Below are positions 47,188 to 55,092 of a stretch of DNA of 64,000 nt, piece by piece (position 1 is the stretch's first letter; the number at the start of each line of letters is the position of its first letter). The notes under the pieces were generated by a model. It was not told the origin of the DNA and ran no database searches. It worked only from the letters and a program-made list of their open reading frames with translations. The stretch is from Streptomyces qinzhouensis (GTDB lineage: Bacteria > Actinomycetota > Actinomycetes > Streptomycetales > Streptomycetaceae), in NCBI RefSeq assembly GCF_007856155.1, contig NZ_CP042266.1, forward strand, positions 1,178,001-1,242,000, written 5' to 3'. A program made the position numbers and the translations under genes.

Positions 47188-47230
47188 CCGGGTGACGTTA
47201 CTGCAAGGTCAGAAGCCGGGTACGGGCTCC

Positions 47231-47352
47231 ACCGGGACGGCTCCGCCCGGAACCGCGACGGCTCCGCACAGAACCGGGACAGCTACCCGTTACCCGGCCG
47301 GCTGCCTGAAACCGGCGCGGCTCCGCCCGGAACCGGCGCGGGGCCGGACGGA
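47231..47352. repeat. Five degenerate 21-base repeats
   Basis: Copies of ACCGGGACGGCTCCGCCCGG-A start at 47231, 47252 and 47273 (three in tandem). After a 17-base spacer two more start at 47311 and 47332. They lie in the 230-base gap between the lipid kinase and tatC genes, outside any gene, and the last runs into the tatC terminator. Confidence 0.75.
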
Positions 47353-47371
47353 GAATCCCGTCCGGCCCCGC
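47338..47371 (-). terminator. tatC terminator
   Basis: A 14-base perfect stem (GCGGGGCCGGACGG and complement) with an AGAATC loop lies 50 bases past the tatC stop. Confidence 0.75.
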
Positions 47372-47420
47372 TTCCGCATCGTTCCGGTGCGCCCGCTCGC
47401 CCCGGGGGATACGGCCCGTC

Positions 47421-48389
47421 TCAGGTGATGTCGTCGTAGCCGTTGACCCGGTGGGCCCGGCCGCCGTCGCCCTCACGGCCCGTCCGCTCCGGCGAACTGC
47501 GCGGGGCGCCGATCGTCTCGACCTCGCCGATATCGGAGGGTGAGAGGTCGAGTTCGGCGGCTTCGTCGTCGCGCGGGCCCCGCAGCTCCCGCAACCTCCG
47601 CCGCCGGTCGTTGAGGAGGGAGACCCCGGTGGCGAGGAAGTACAGCAGGACGATGGGCGCCGCGAGGGCGATCATCGTCAGCGGCTCGGTGCTGGGGGTG
47701 GCGACCGCCGAGAAGACCGTGATGCCCATGATCATCGCGCGCCACCAGCCGAGCATCCGCCGGCCGGTGACCACCCCGCCGATGTTCAGCATCACCAGCA
47801 GCAGCGGCAGCTCGAAGGCGAGCCCGAAGACGATCACCATCCGGGTCACCAGATCGAGCAGGTCGTCGAGAGGCAGCAGGTTGTCCACGTCCGAGGGCGT
47901 GAACTGGATCAGCACCTCCGCCGTGGTCGGCAGGACCGCGTAGGCGAAGTAGCCACCGATGAAGAAGAGCGGTGAACCCGCGCCGACGAAGGCGAGGGCG
48001 TACTTCTTCTCGCTGCGGTGCAGTCCCGGGGCCACGAAGGCCCAGAGCTGGTACAGCCAGACCGGTGAGGCGAGGACGACGCCCGCCATCAGCGACACCT
48101 TCAGCGCGAGGGTGAAGGGGGTGAGCAGACCGTTGATGGTGATCTGGGCGCACGCGGTGCCCTCGGGCTTCTTCTGCAGCTCCGAGAAGGAGAGGTTGCA
48201 GCCCACCGAGTCCAGGATCGGCTTGGTGAAGAAGTTGATGATGTCGTTGTAGAAGAAGGCGGCCACGACCGTGACGGCCAGGATGGCCAGGATGCCCTTC
48301 GCGAGCCGGTTCCTCAGCTCGCGCAGATGCTCCACGAGGGGCATCCGCCCCTCGGGGTCCTTCTCCTTCTTGCGGGCAGGCTTGAGCAA
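47421..48389 (-). CDS. tatC: Sec-independent (Tat) translocase subunit TatC
   Basis: The signal-peptide receptor of the twin-arginine pathway, 322 aa with six helices. Conserved parts are MPLVEHLRELRNRL near the start, the LASPVWLYQLWAFVAPGLHRSEK loop, and FGLAFELPLLLVMLN. A hydrophilic C-terminal tail of about 70 residues follows. The ATG at 48387-48389 lies about 60 bases after tatA, and the two form the tat operon. Streptomyces have TatB elsewhere, and none is in this window. Confidence 0.97.
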   Translation of the reverse strand: MLKPARKKEKDPEGRMPLVEHLRELRNRLAKGILAILAVTVVAAFFYNDIINFFTKPILDSVGCNLSFSELQKKPEGTACAQITINGLLTPFTLALKVSLMAGVVLASPVWLYQLWAFVAPGLHRSEKKYALAFVGAGSPLFFIGGYFAYAVLPTTAEVLIQFTPSDVDNLLPLDDLLDLVTRMVIVFGLAFELPLLLVMLNIGGVVTGRRMLGWWRAMIMGITVFSAVATPSTEPLTMIALAAPIVLLYFLATGVSLLNDRRRRLRELRGPRDDEAAELDLSPSDIGEVETIGAPRSSPERTGREGDGGRAHRVNGYDDIT

Positions 48390-48451
48390 CCCACGTCCTC
48401 ATCTCGTGCGGCAGGCCCGCCGCTGCCGACGGGCCTGTGGGCGGCCCTGTC

Positions 48452-48748
48452 TCAGCGCTGGGCGGAGTCCGTCGGCTCCGACACCGGGCGGGAGCTCGTC
48501 ACATCACCGGGCGCGGCCTGGATCGTCCGCTGGCCGGGCTGCTGCTCCTCGGCCGGGCCGGGCTGCGGGGGCGCGGCGGCCGCGGTGTCCTGGCTCTCGG
48601 CCTTCATGGCCTTCGCCTCGCTCTTGAGGATGCGAGCCGACTTGCCCAGGGAACGGGCCATGTCAGGGAGCTTCTTGGCACCGAACAGGAGGATGATCAC
48701 GACGAGGACCAGAATGATCTCGGCAGGACCAATCTTTCCACCGAACAT
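48452..48748 (-). CDS. tatA: Sec-independent translocase pore subunit TatA
   Basis: A 98-aa TatA/E protein: one N-terminal helix (IGPAEIILVLVVIILLFG), the hinge GAKKLPDMARSLGKSARILK and an Ala/Gln/Pro-rich C-terminal tail. The ATG at 48746-48748 (MFGGKIG) follows GAAGGTACACG. It is located before tatC and probably cotranscribed with it. Confidence 0.96.
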   Translation of the reverse strand: MFGGKIGPAEIILVLVVIILLFGAKKLPDMARSLGKSARILKSEAKAMKAESQDTAAAAPPQPGPAEEQQPGQRTIQAAPGDVTSSRPVSEPTDSAQR

Positions 48749-49075
48749 AAGCGTGTACCTTCTCACCGAGGCGGCTGGGGTGTAGCGGGCGCGCGGCGGC
48801 CGGACAGACGTCCGACCACGATGCTGTCAGCGATCGTAACCCCAAGCAGTGAACACAGGGCAATGCCCGTGCAACTGCCGGATGACGGGGAACCCGCGAC
48901 GACCTGGGCCGTTAACACCCCGACACCGTGCGTATCACAAGGCGCGGACACGGCCGGAACCCGCCCAACGAAGATCGTCCGCGCGCCGTCGGTCCCCGGG
49001 GACGCTCCGGCCGGAAGAATCCGGCCCGGCCCGTCCGGCCGGGGCGAGTCCGCGCCGGTCCCGGCCCGGCGCGGG
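48749..49075. other. Intergenic region upstream of tatA
   Basis: A 327-base gap. On the minus strand TACGAT (about 48836-48831) could be a -10 box, about 85 bases before tatA. Its -35 partner is weak. The remainder is GC-rich and no gene is recognised in it. Confidence 0.4.
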
Positions 49076-49273
49076 TCAGGAGAGCCGGCCGCCGTCCCGG
49101 GCGAGGTTTCCGGCGGCCCGTTCCAGGTTCTCCGAGGCCTGCCCGATCCGCTCCGTGGCCCGGGCCACCTCGCGTCCCAGCCGCTGGGCTTCGACGAAAA
49201 CCCTGATGCCGAGGGTGCCGAGGACGGCGATACCGGCGAAGCCGAGGACGATGGCGAGCACGGGCCAGAACAT
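49076..49273 (-). CDS. Small conserved single-pass membrane protein
   Basis: A 65-aa protein with one N-terminal helix (WPVLAIVLGFAGIAVLGTLGI) followed by an amphipathic, coiled-coil-like segment (EAQRLGREVARATERIGQAS, then NLERAAGNLA). It is 9 bases downstream of the zinc-ribbon gene and upstream of tatA on the same strand. This placement occurs in other Streptomyces. Its TatA-like shape (helix plus amphipathic helix) is suggestive but lacks TatA motifs. Function unknown. Confidence 0.75.
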   Translation of the reverse strand: MFWPVLAIVLGFAGIAVLGTLGIRVFVEAQRLGREVARATERIGQASENLERAAGNLARDGGRLS

Positions 49274-49282
49274 GGGCGGTAC

Positions 49283-49576
49283 CTAGACGTTGGAGGCGGT
49301 GGGAGCCGCCGGGGCGGCCACGGGCTGGAGGCGCAGGGTGCTGACCCCGCCGCCGGTGAGGAGTTCGACGATCCGCTCCCCCGCGGGTCTGCGGACGGCG
49401 GAGCCGCACTCGGGGCAGGTGAAGGAGTAAAAGGTGGTACGGCGGCTGCCGCCGATGGCCAGCCGCAGCGCCTGTGCGGTCAGCTCACAGCGGGCGCGGC
49501 AGTCGGGGCACATGGCCCTGAAGAGCACGGTTCCGGCCCCCGAAGCAGCGGCCGCAATATCGGACATGAGCGACAT
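49283..49576 (-). CDS. Zinc-ribbon protein of unknown function
   Basis: A 97-aa protein with two CxxC pairs (MCPDCRARCE and FTCPECGSAV) about 40 residues apart, which would bind one zinc ion. The C-terminus is Ala/Pro-rich. The ATG at 49574-49576 follows GAGGAG at a spacing of 11 bases, slightly long, and a second ATG three codons in is possible. It is probably cotranscribed with the small membrane protein gene. Confidence 0.78.
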   Translation of the reverse strand: MSLMSDIAAAASGAGTVLFRAMCPDCRARCELTAQALRLAIGGSRRTTFYSFTCPECGSAVRRPAGERIVELLTGGGVSTLRLQPVAAPAAPTASNV

Positions 49577-49701
49577 GTGACACGAATCTCCTCAACCTTG
49601 GTCGGTACGTCCCGGCCGGCGTCCCGGCCGAATGATCTCGCGCATGGGGCCCCGTTGTCCGCCCGGGCCGGAAATCGGCACAACACCCGCCGCGACAAGG
49701 C

Positions 49702-49717
49702 ATTGTTTCCGGACAAT
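49702..49717. promoter_or_regulatory. ATTGT-N6-ACAAT inverted repeat
   Basis: It lies in an AT-richer patch about 130 bases upstream of the zinc-ribbon gene and about 155 bases after pafC. It could be an operator or part of a promoter. Nothing else was recognised in this gap. Confidence 0.3.
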
Positions 49718-49870
49718 TCCCGGATCCGCCCCGAACCCGGCCTCGAAGGGCCGAACCGGACCCGGGCACCGCGGTCCCGAGCACTCCTCAGGACACCCGG
49801 CCCGCCGGCCCCGCCCTGCCCGGTGGAACCGGCGGCCCCGCCCGTCGAATCCGGCCCGGAGCGCCGGTCG

Positions 49871-50836
49871 CTAGGCCAGGTCCTCGTACGCCGCCAGCGC
49901 CTCCCGGGCCGCCTGCCGTGCGCTCTCCGCCAGATCCGCGGGTTCCGTGATCCGCCCGTCCGCGCCCAGCCGGAGCGCGAGCCGCCGCAGCGAGGCGGGC
50001 GACGGGGTGCGGAGCGTGATCCGCAGTCCGCCGCCGGGGAGTTCCTCGGCCCGGTCGTGCGGGTAGTACTCGGCGACCCAGCGCCCACCGGGCCCTGCCT
50101 CGACCACGACCTCGGAATCGTCGGCGGACGGCTGGACGAGCCCCTTCGACAGGTCCGACAGATCGCGCGGTTCGATCTCGGGCGGGGCGGCCGGGGCGTC
50201 CAGCAGTCTGATCTCGGCGACCCGGTCGAGCCGGAAGGTGCGGCGCGCCTCGGAGAGCCGGCACCACCCCTCCAGATAGGTGTGGCCGACGGCGAACAGC
50301 CGGACCGGGTCGACCTCGCGCTCGGTCAGTTCGTCGCGCGCCGGTGAGTAGTAGCGCAGCCAGAGCCGCCGCTTCTCGGTGATCGCCCGGTCCACGGCGG
50401 CGAAGACCCCGCCCTCGGACTCGAAGGTCACCGAGAGCCGGGAGGACGCCCCGGCCGCTTCACCGGCCGCCGTCTCCAGTTTCGCGGTGGCCCGCAGCAG
50501 GGCTTCCCGGTCGCTCTCCCGAAGGCCCGGCAGGGTGGCCACCGCACGGGCGGCCACCAGCAGCGCGGTCGCCTCGTCCGCCGCCAGCCGCAGCGGCTCC
50601 GCGACATCGTCCGGGTTGTGCCACCAGATCCGGTCGCCGTCGGTGTCGATGTCGAGCAGATCACCGCCGCGGAAGCTGGTCCCGCACATCGGCAGCAGGT
50701 CGAGATCGGAGATCAGCTCGTCCTCGGTGATCCCGAAGGCCCGGGCCACGTCCTCGACGCGGGCGCCGGGGCGTTCCCGCAGATAGGTGACCAGGGAGAG
50801 CATCCGCCTGGTCTGGTCAATGGCATTGGCCGCCAC
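49871..50836 (-). CDS. pafC: WYL-domain regulator PafC
   Basis: A 321-aa regulator of the PafBC pair. The N-terminal winged helix (MAANAIDQTRRMLSLVTYLR, about residues 1-60) is followed by a WYL domain (KRRLWLRYYSPARDELTEREVDP, VGHTYLEGWCRLSEARRTFRLDR) and a C-terminal WCX extension. In mycobacteria PafBC activates the LexA-independent DNA-damage response. Here the genes are 17 bases apart and on the same strand. The response itself is inferred for this organism. Confidence 0.95.
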   Translation of the reverse strand: MAANAIDQTRRMLSLVTYLRERPGARVEDVARAFGITEDELISDLDLLPMCGTSFRGGDLLDIDTDGDRIWWHNPDDVAEPLRLAADEATALLVAARAVATLPGLRESDREALLRATAKLETAAGEAAGASSRLSVTFESEGGVFAAVDRAITEKRRLWLRYYSPARDELTEREVDPVRLFAVGHTYLEGWCRLSEARRTFRLDRVAEIRLLDAPAAPPEIEPRDLSDLSKGLVQPSADDSEVVVEAGPGGRWVAEYYPHDRAEELPGGGLRITLRTPSPASLRRLALRLGADGRITEPADLAESARQAAREALAAYEDLA

Positions 50837-50853
50837 GGCTCAGCCCACCTCTC

Positions 50854-51834
50854 TCAACCCTTGGCCACGGCGCGCAGCCGGTCCATGACATCGGCCCGCA
50901 GATCGGCCGGTTCCACGACAACGACATCGGGACCGAACTCGACGAGCCAGGCGTCCAGTCCGTGTCCGTACGGAATCTCCAGTTCGTCCCAGTCCGGTCC
51001 GGCCGCGCGGACGGAGGCCGCCCGGGCCCGCAGCGGATAGCCGGCGCCGGAACGGAGCCTGATCAGGGCCGTGCGGGTCGCCGTCTCCCCCGCCCAGCTT
51101 TCGACGGTCTCGCGGACCGTGGAGACATCGGGCACGGGCGCGGTGAAGGAGCCGGAGCGGGAGCGGACCCGGCCGGTGATACGGGAGAGCCGGAACACCC
51201 GCTCGGCGCCCCGGTCGCGATCCCAGCCCGCCAGATACCAGTGCCCGCGCCAGCATTCCAGGGTCCACGGCTCGACCTGACGCTGTTCGGGCCGGGCGGC
51301 GCTGGACTTGCGGTAGTCGAAGACGACGGGCCGCCGGTCGCGGCAGGCGAGCATCAGCGGTTCGAACGCGGCCTCGTGGACGGGGATCCTCGGCTCCAGC
51401 GCGCTGGGCCGCTCCTCGTACGCCTCCTCCGCCTCCGGCATCCCGGCGGCGCGCAGCTTCTGGAGCGCCCCGCTGGCGGCTCCGGCGAGCCGGGCCTGCT
51501 GCCAGACCCGGGCGGCGACCCCGAGGGCCGCGGCCTCCTCGGCGTCGAAGGTGATCGGCGGCAGCCGGTTGCTGTCGCGGCGGGCGAGATAGCCCACCTC
51601 GCCGTCGAGGTTCTCCACGGTCTCGATGACCAGGCCGAGTTCGCGCAGATCGTCCTTGTCGCGCTCGAACATCCGGTTGAAGGACTCGTCCGACCCGGCG
51701 GAGGCGTCGGTGGGCCGGAAGGCCTCGACATAGGCCTCGATGGATTCGCGCAGTTCGCGCTTGCTGAGCGGGCGGCGCGTTCCGAGCAGGCACAGCGCCA
51801 GATTCATCAGCCGCTCGGCCTTGGCAATCGCCAT
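50854..51834 (-). CDS. pafB: WYL-domain regulator PafB
   Basis: A 326-aa partner of PafC with the same layout: helix-turn-helix (KAERLMNLALCLLGTRRPLSKRELRESI, two helices, about residues 5-60), WYL domain (VVFDYRKSSAARPEQRQVEPW, WRGHWYLAGWDRDRGAERVFRL) and C-terminal WCX domain. PafB and PafC form a heterodimeric regulator in mycobacteria. No PafBC-type promoter motif could be confidently assigned upstream of pup or pafA here. Confidence 0.95.
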   Translation of the reverse strand: MAIAKAERLMNLALCLLGTRRPLSKRELRESIEAYVEAFRPTDASAGSDESFNRMFERDKDDLRELGLVIETVENLDGEVGYLARRDSNRLPPITFDAEEAAALGVAARVWQQARLAGAASGALQKLRAAGMPEAEEAYEERPSALEPRIPVHEAAFEPLMLACRDRRPVVFDYRKSSAARPEQRQVEPWTLECWRGHWYLAGWDRDRGAERVFRLSRITGRVRSRSGSFTAPVPDVSTVRETVESWAGETATRTALIRLRSGAGYPLRARAASVRAAGPDWDELEIPYGHGLDAWLVEFGPDVVVVEPADLRADVMDRLRAVAKG

Positions 51835-52049
51835 CGACGCCCCGCACCTCTTCTGGTTCTTCGGATCGTTCCGGTCGGATCCCGGGTCCCGCCCGACGAC
51901 CGTACCGCCCCGGGGCGTCCGGGTGAAAGTTGGGCCGATGCCCTGGGGACAACGGCCGGACGTTCCGGATGGAACGGACAGAATGCTCGCCCGTTCGCGG
52001 AGCGGCTCCCCCGGGGCGGAAGGGATCCGGCCCGCCCGGAAACGGCGGA
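51835..52049. other. Intergenic region upstream of pafB
   Basis: Part of a 343-base gap with the pafB promoter presumably inside. No convincing -35/-10 pair or operator palindrome was found. The neighbouring hairpin at 52050-52077 is listed separately. Confidence 0.4.
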
Positions 52050-52077
52050 GGCCCGCGCCCCCGAGGGGGCGCGGGCC
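52050..52077 (-). terminator. Terminator of the small FKBP gene
   Basis: A 13-base perfect stem (GGCCCGCGCCCCC and complement) with a GA loop lies about 100 bases past the FKBP stop. Confidence 0.65.
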
Positions 52078-52177
52078 GGTACCCGGGCCGTATGGAGCGG
52101 CCGGCCGCGGACTCGCGAAGACCGCCGAGTCCGCCGCGTACGCGGAGCACGCCGAGTACGCGGAGAGCCGAGCGGAC

Positions 52178-52549
52178 TCAGACGGAGATCAGGTCCACGA
52201 CGAAGATCAGCGTCTCGCCGGGCTTGATCCGGCCGCCCGCGCCACGGTCGCCGTAGGCAAGGTGGGCGGGGATGGTGAGCTGACGGCGGCCGCCGACCTT
52301 CATCCCCTGCACGCCCTGGTCCCAGCCGGCGATGACCTGACCGGCACCCAGCTGGAACTGGAACGCCTGGCCGCGGTTCCAGGAGGCGTCGAACTCCTCG
52401 CCGCTGGAGAAGGCCACGCCCACGTAGTGGACGGAGACGAAGTTGCCGGCCTTGGCCTCGGCGCCGTCGCCCTCCCAGATCTCCTTGATCTCCAGGTCCT
52501 TCGGCGGCTCGCCGCCCGGGAAGTCGATCTCGGGCTTCTCGATGCTCAC
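52178..52549 (-). CDS. FKBP-type peptidyl-prolyl isomerase
   Basis: A 123-aa cytoplasmic cis-trans prolyl isomerase. It contains the FKBP core VSVHYVGVAFSSGEEFDAS, FQLGAGQVIAGWDQGVQGMKVGG, IPAHLAYGDRGAGG and LIFVVDLISV. The active-site residues of the VIxGW region are conserved. The GTG at 52547-52549 lies 9 bases behind GAGGAG. It follows 43 bases after the FKBP lipoprotein gene, so the two are probably cotranscribed. Confidence 0.94.
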   Translation of the reverse strand: MSIEKPEIDFPGGEPPKDLEIKEIWEGDGAEAKAGNFVSVHYVGVAFSSGEEFDASWNRGQAFQFQLGAGQVIAGWDQGVQGMKVGGRRQLTIPAHLAYGDRGAGGRIKPGETLIFVVDLISV

Positions 52550-52592
52550 TGCTGCTTGCTCCTCGGATGATGAACGGACAACCGGGACAGTC

Positions 52593-53555
52593 TTACACCT
52601 TCGCCAGAATGTCCATCGCGAAGACCATCGTGGAGTTCTTCGGGATGCCCTGCTGCTCCTGGTCTCCGAAGCCCTGGTCCGGCGGGATGACGAGCAGCAC
52701 ACGGCTGCCGACCTTCTTGCCGGCCAGACCGTCCTTGAGGCCCTTGACCCCGAGGTTCCCCAGGCTGAGCGTCTCGGTCATGTTCATCGTGTAGGTGCCG
52801 CCGAACTTCTTGGCACCGTCCCACAGGAAGGCGTCGTACTTGACGACGACATTGTCCTTGTCGGTCACGACGGGGCCGGAGCCCTCGATCACGTACTCCG
52901 AGACCAGCTTCTTCGGAGCCTCGGCGCCCTTCGGGAAGGTCACCGCGGGCGCCTTGCCGTCGGTGTTGACCCCGATCTTCGGCAGCTCCGCGTTCTTCTG
53001 CGGGACCTCGGTGCCCTTCGCGGACTGCGGAACGCTCGTCCCCTTGACGATGTCCATCACGAACACCAGCGTGGCATTGGCCTTGATGTCACCGCGGGCG
53101 GTCTTGCCGTAGGCGAGCTCCGGCGGGATCGACACCTCCAGACGGCTGCCGACCTTCTGTCCGTCGAGGGCCTTCTGCCAGCCCTCGATGACCCCGCCGC
53201 CGCCGATGTTGACGGGGAAGGGCTGGCCCTTGCCGAAGCTGGTGTCGAACGGCTCGGTCTCGTCCCACTCCTGGCCGTAGTAGTTGACCTGGGCCTGGTC
53301 GCCCTTCTTCAGGGCGGCGCCCTTGCCCTCGCTGAGGACTTCGATCTTCAGCTCCTTGGGCGGGGTGCCCTCGCCCTTGGCCAGGGTGGGCTTCTTGCCG
53401 AAGGCGGCTCCGTCGGTGATGGCGGGGAGCCCGCCCTTGGACGAGATGGAATCGGAGCCCTTCTTGTCCTCGCTCCCGCACGCCGCTGTCGACAGCAGCA
53501 GCGCGGGTACGACGAGGAGGCCGCAGAGGGCCCGGAGGCCGGCAGGTCGACGCAC
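52593..53555 (-). CDS. Lipoprotein with two FKBP-type domains
   Basis: A 320-aa extracytoplasmic prolyl isomerase. The lipobox is LLLSTAAC, with Cys26. The first FKBP domain (about residues 75-175) has VNYYGQEWDETEPFDTSFGK, GGGGVIEGWQKAL and IPPELAYGK, so it is likely active. In the second (about 210-320) VIEGW is replaced by LGVKGLKDGL, so it is probably degenerate and used for binding. It may help fold exported proteins. The upstream TAGAGT is a -10 candidate. It lies downstream of pafA on the same strand. Confidence 0.92.
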   Translation of the reverse strand: MRRPAGLRALCGLLVVPALLLSTAACGSEDKKGSDSISSKGGLPAITDGAAFGKKPTLAKGEGTPPKELKIEVLSEGKGAALKKGDQAQVNYYGQEWDETEPFDTSFGKGQPFPVNIGGGGVIEGWQKALDGQKVGSRLEVSIPPELAYGKTARGDIKANATLVFVMDIVKGTSVPQSAKGTEVPQKNAELPKIGVNTDGKAPAVTFPKGAEAPKKLVSEYVIEGSGPVVTDKDNVVVKYDAFLWDGAKKFGGTYTMNMTETLSLGNLGVKGLKDGLAGKKVGSRVLLVIPPDQGFGDQEQQGIPKNSTMVFAMDILAKV

Positions 53556-53615
53556 GTGTTCCTCAGATCTCAGACGTCACGGGTGGAGAGTCCCCGACAC
53601 TCTAGGGCGTGCCGT

Positions 53616-53644
53616 GGGCCCCGCACGCAGAACGTACGGGGCCC
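53616..53644 (-). terminator. pafA terminator
   Basis: GGGCCCCG and CGGGGCCC arms flank a 13-base loop with a nested ACG/CGT. The repeat is 78 bases past the pafA stop. Confidence 0.55.
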
Positions 53645-53721
53645 GGTCGGCGTTCCACCGTTTGGTGTGACACGGAGGACCGCCGGATGCGCCGGTGACG
53701 GGAATCACTCCCCGCCCGGGG

Positions 53722-55083
53722 TCACATTCCGGCGATGAGCTTCTCCACCCGGTCGTCGACCGAACGGAACGGGTCCTTGCAGAGCACCGTGCGCTGCGCC
53801 TGGTCATTGAGCTTGAGGTGTACCCAGTCGACGGTGAAGTCCCGGCGCTGCTCCTGGGCCCGGCGGATGAAGTCGCCGCGCAGCCGCGCCCGGGTGGTCT
53901 GCGGAGGCACCGATTTGCCCTCGAAGATCTTCAGGTCGTTGCAGATCCGGGCGGCCCGCCCCTTGCGCTCCAGCAGGTAGTAGAGCCCGCGGCGGCGGTG
54001 GATGTCGTGGTAGGCGAGGTCTATCTGGGCGACCCTGGGATGGGACATGGTCATGCTGTGCTTGGCCCGGTACTGCTCGATGAGCTGGTACTTCATGACC
54101 CAGTCGATCTCGGTGGCGATCCGGTCGAGGTCCTGCTCGTCGATGGCGTCGAGGGTACGGCCCCAGAGCTCCAGCACCTGCGCGACGGTGCCGGTGCGGA
54201 TACCGCGCCGGTCCACGAAGTCGACGGCCTTCTCGTAGTACTCCCGCTGTACCTCCAGCGCGGAGGCCTCCCGGCCGCTGGCCAGACGCACCTTGCGCTG
54301 CCCGGTGATGTCATGGCTGACCTCGCGGATCGCCCGGATCGGGTTCTCCAGGGTCAGATCCCGCATCACGGTGCCGGCTTCGATCATCCGGAGCACCAGA
54401 TCGGTCGCACCGACCTTGAGCAGCATCGTGGTTTCGGACATGTTCGAATCGCCGACGATCACATGGAGCCGGCGGTAGCGCTCGGCGTCGGCGTGCGGCT
54501 CGTCCCGGGTGTTGATGATGGGGCGCGAGCGGGTGGTGGCGGAGCTGACGCCCTCCCAGATGTGCTCGGCGCGCTGGCTGACGCAGTAGACGGCGCCGCG
54601 CGGGGTCTGGAGGACCTTTCCCGCGCCGCAGAGCAGCTGACGGGTGACCAGGAAGGGGATGAGGATGTCGGCGAGCCGGGAGAACTCCCCGTGGCGGGCG
54701 ACGAGATAGTTCTCGTGACAGCCGTAGGAGTTTCCGGCGGAATCGGTGTTGTTCTTGAAAAGGTAGACGTCGCCCGCGATCCCCTCCTCGTGCAGGCGGC
54801 GTTCCGCGTCGACGAGCAGACCTTCCAGAATGCGCTCGCCCGCCTTGTCGTGTGTGACCAGCTCGGTCACATTGTCGCATTCCGGTGTCGCGTACTCCGG
54901 ATGCGAACCCACATCGAGGTAGAGGCGGGCGCCGTTGCGCAGAAACACATTGCTGCTGCGACCCCATGACACGACACGGCGGAAGAGGTAGCGCGCCACT
55001 TCGTCAGGTGACAGTCGGCGCTGTCCCCTGAACGTGCACGTGACGCCGTACTCGTTCTCCAGCCCGAAAATGCGGCGGTCCAT
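53722..55083 (-). CDS. pafA: Pup-protein ligase PafA
   Basis: The ligase (453 aa) that attaches the C-terminal glutamate of Pup to lysines of target proteins, using ATP. It has [13 protein letters not shown] at the N-terminus with the Mg-ATP Glu, [21 protein letters not shown] with the catalytic Asp, [21 protein letters not shown], and [20 protein letters not shown]. The C-terminal domain ([15 protein letters not shown]) binds target and Pup. Its ATG is only 9 bases after the stop of the MFS gene, so cotranscription with it is likely. Confidence 0.97.
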   Translation of the reverse strand: MDRRIFGLENEYGVTCTFRGQRRLSPDEVARYLFRRVVSWGRSSNVFLRNGARLYLDVGSHPEYATPECDNVTELVTHDKAGERILEGLLVDAERRLHEEGIAGDVYLFKNNTDSAGNSYGCHENYLVARHGEFSRLADILIPFLVTRQLLCGAGKVLQTPRGAVYCVSQRAEHIWEGVSSATTRSRPIINTRDEPHADAERYRRLHVIVGDSNMSETTMLLKVGATDLVLRMIEAGTVMRDLTLENPIRAIREVSHDITGQRKVRLASGREASALEVQREYYEKAVDFVDRRGIRTGTVAQVLELWGRTLDAIDEQDLDRIATEIDWVMKYQLIEQYRAKHSMTMSHPRVAQIDLAYHDIHRRRGLYYLLERKGRAARICNDLKIFEGKSVPPQTTRARLRGDFIRRAQEQRRDFTVDWVHLKLNDQAQRTVLCKDPFRSVDDRVEKLIAGM

Positions 55084-55092
55084 GTCTGAACA

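Noticed and set aside
47231..47352. CRISPR array
   Set aside because: Repeats are tandem and degenerate at 21 bases, without unique spacers, and no cas genes are present.
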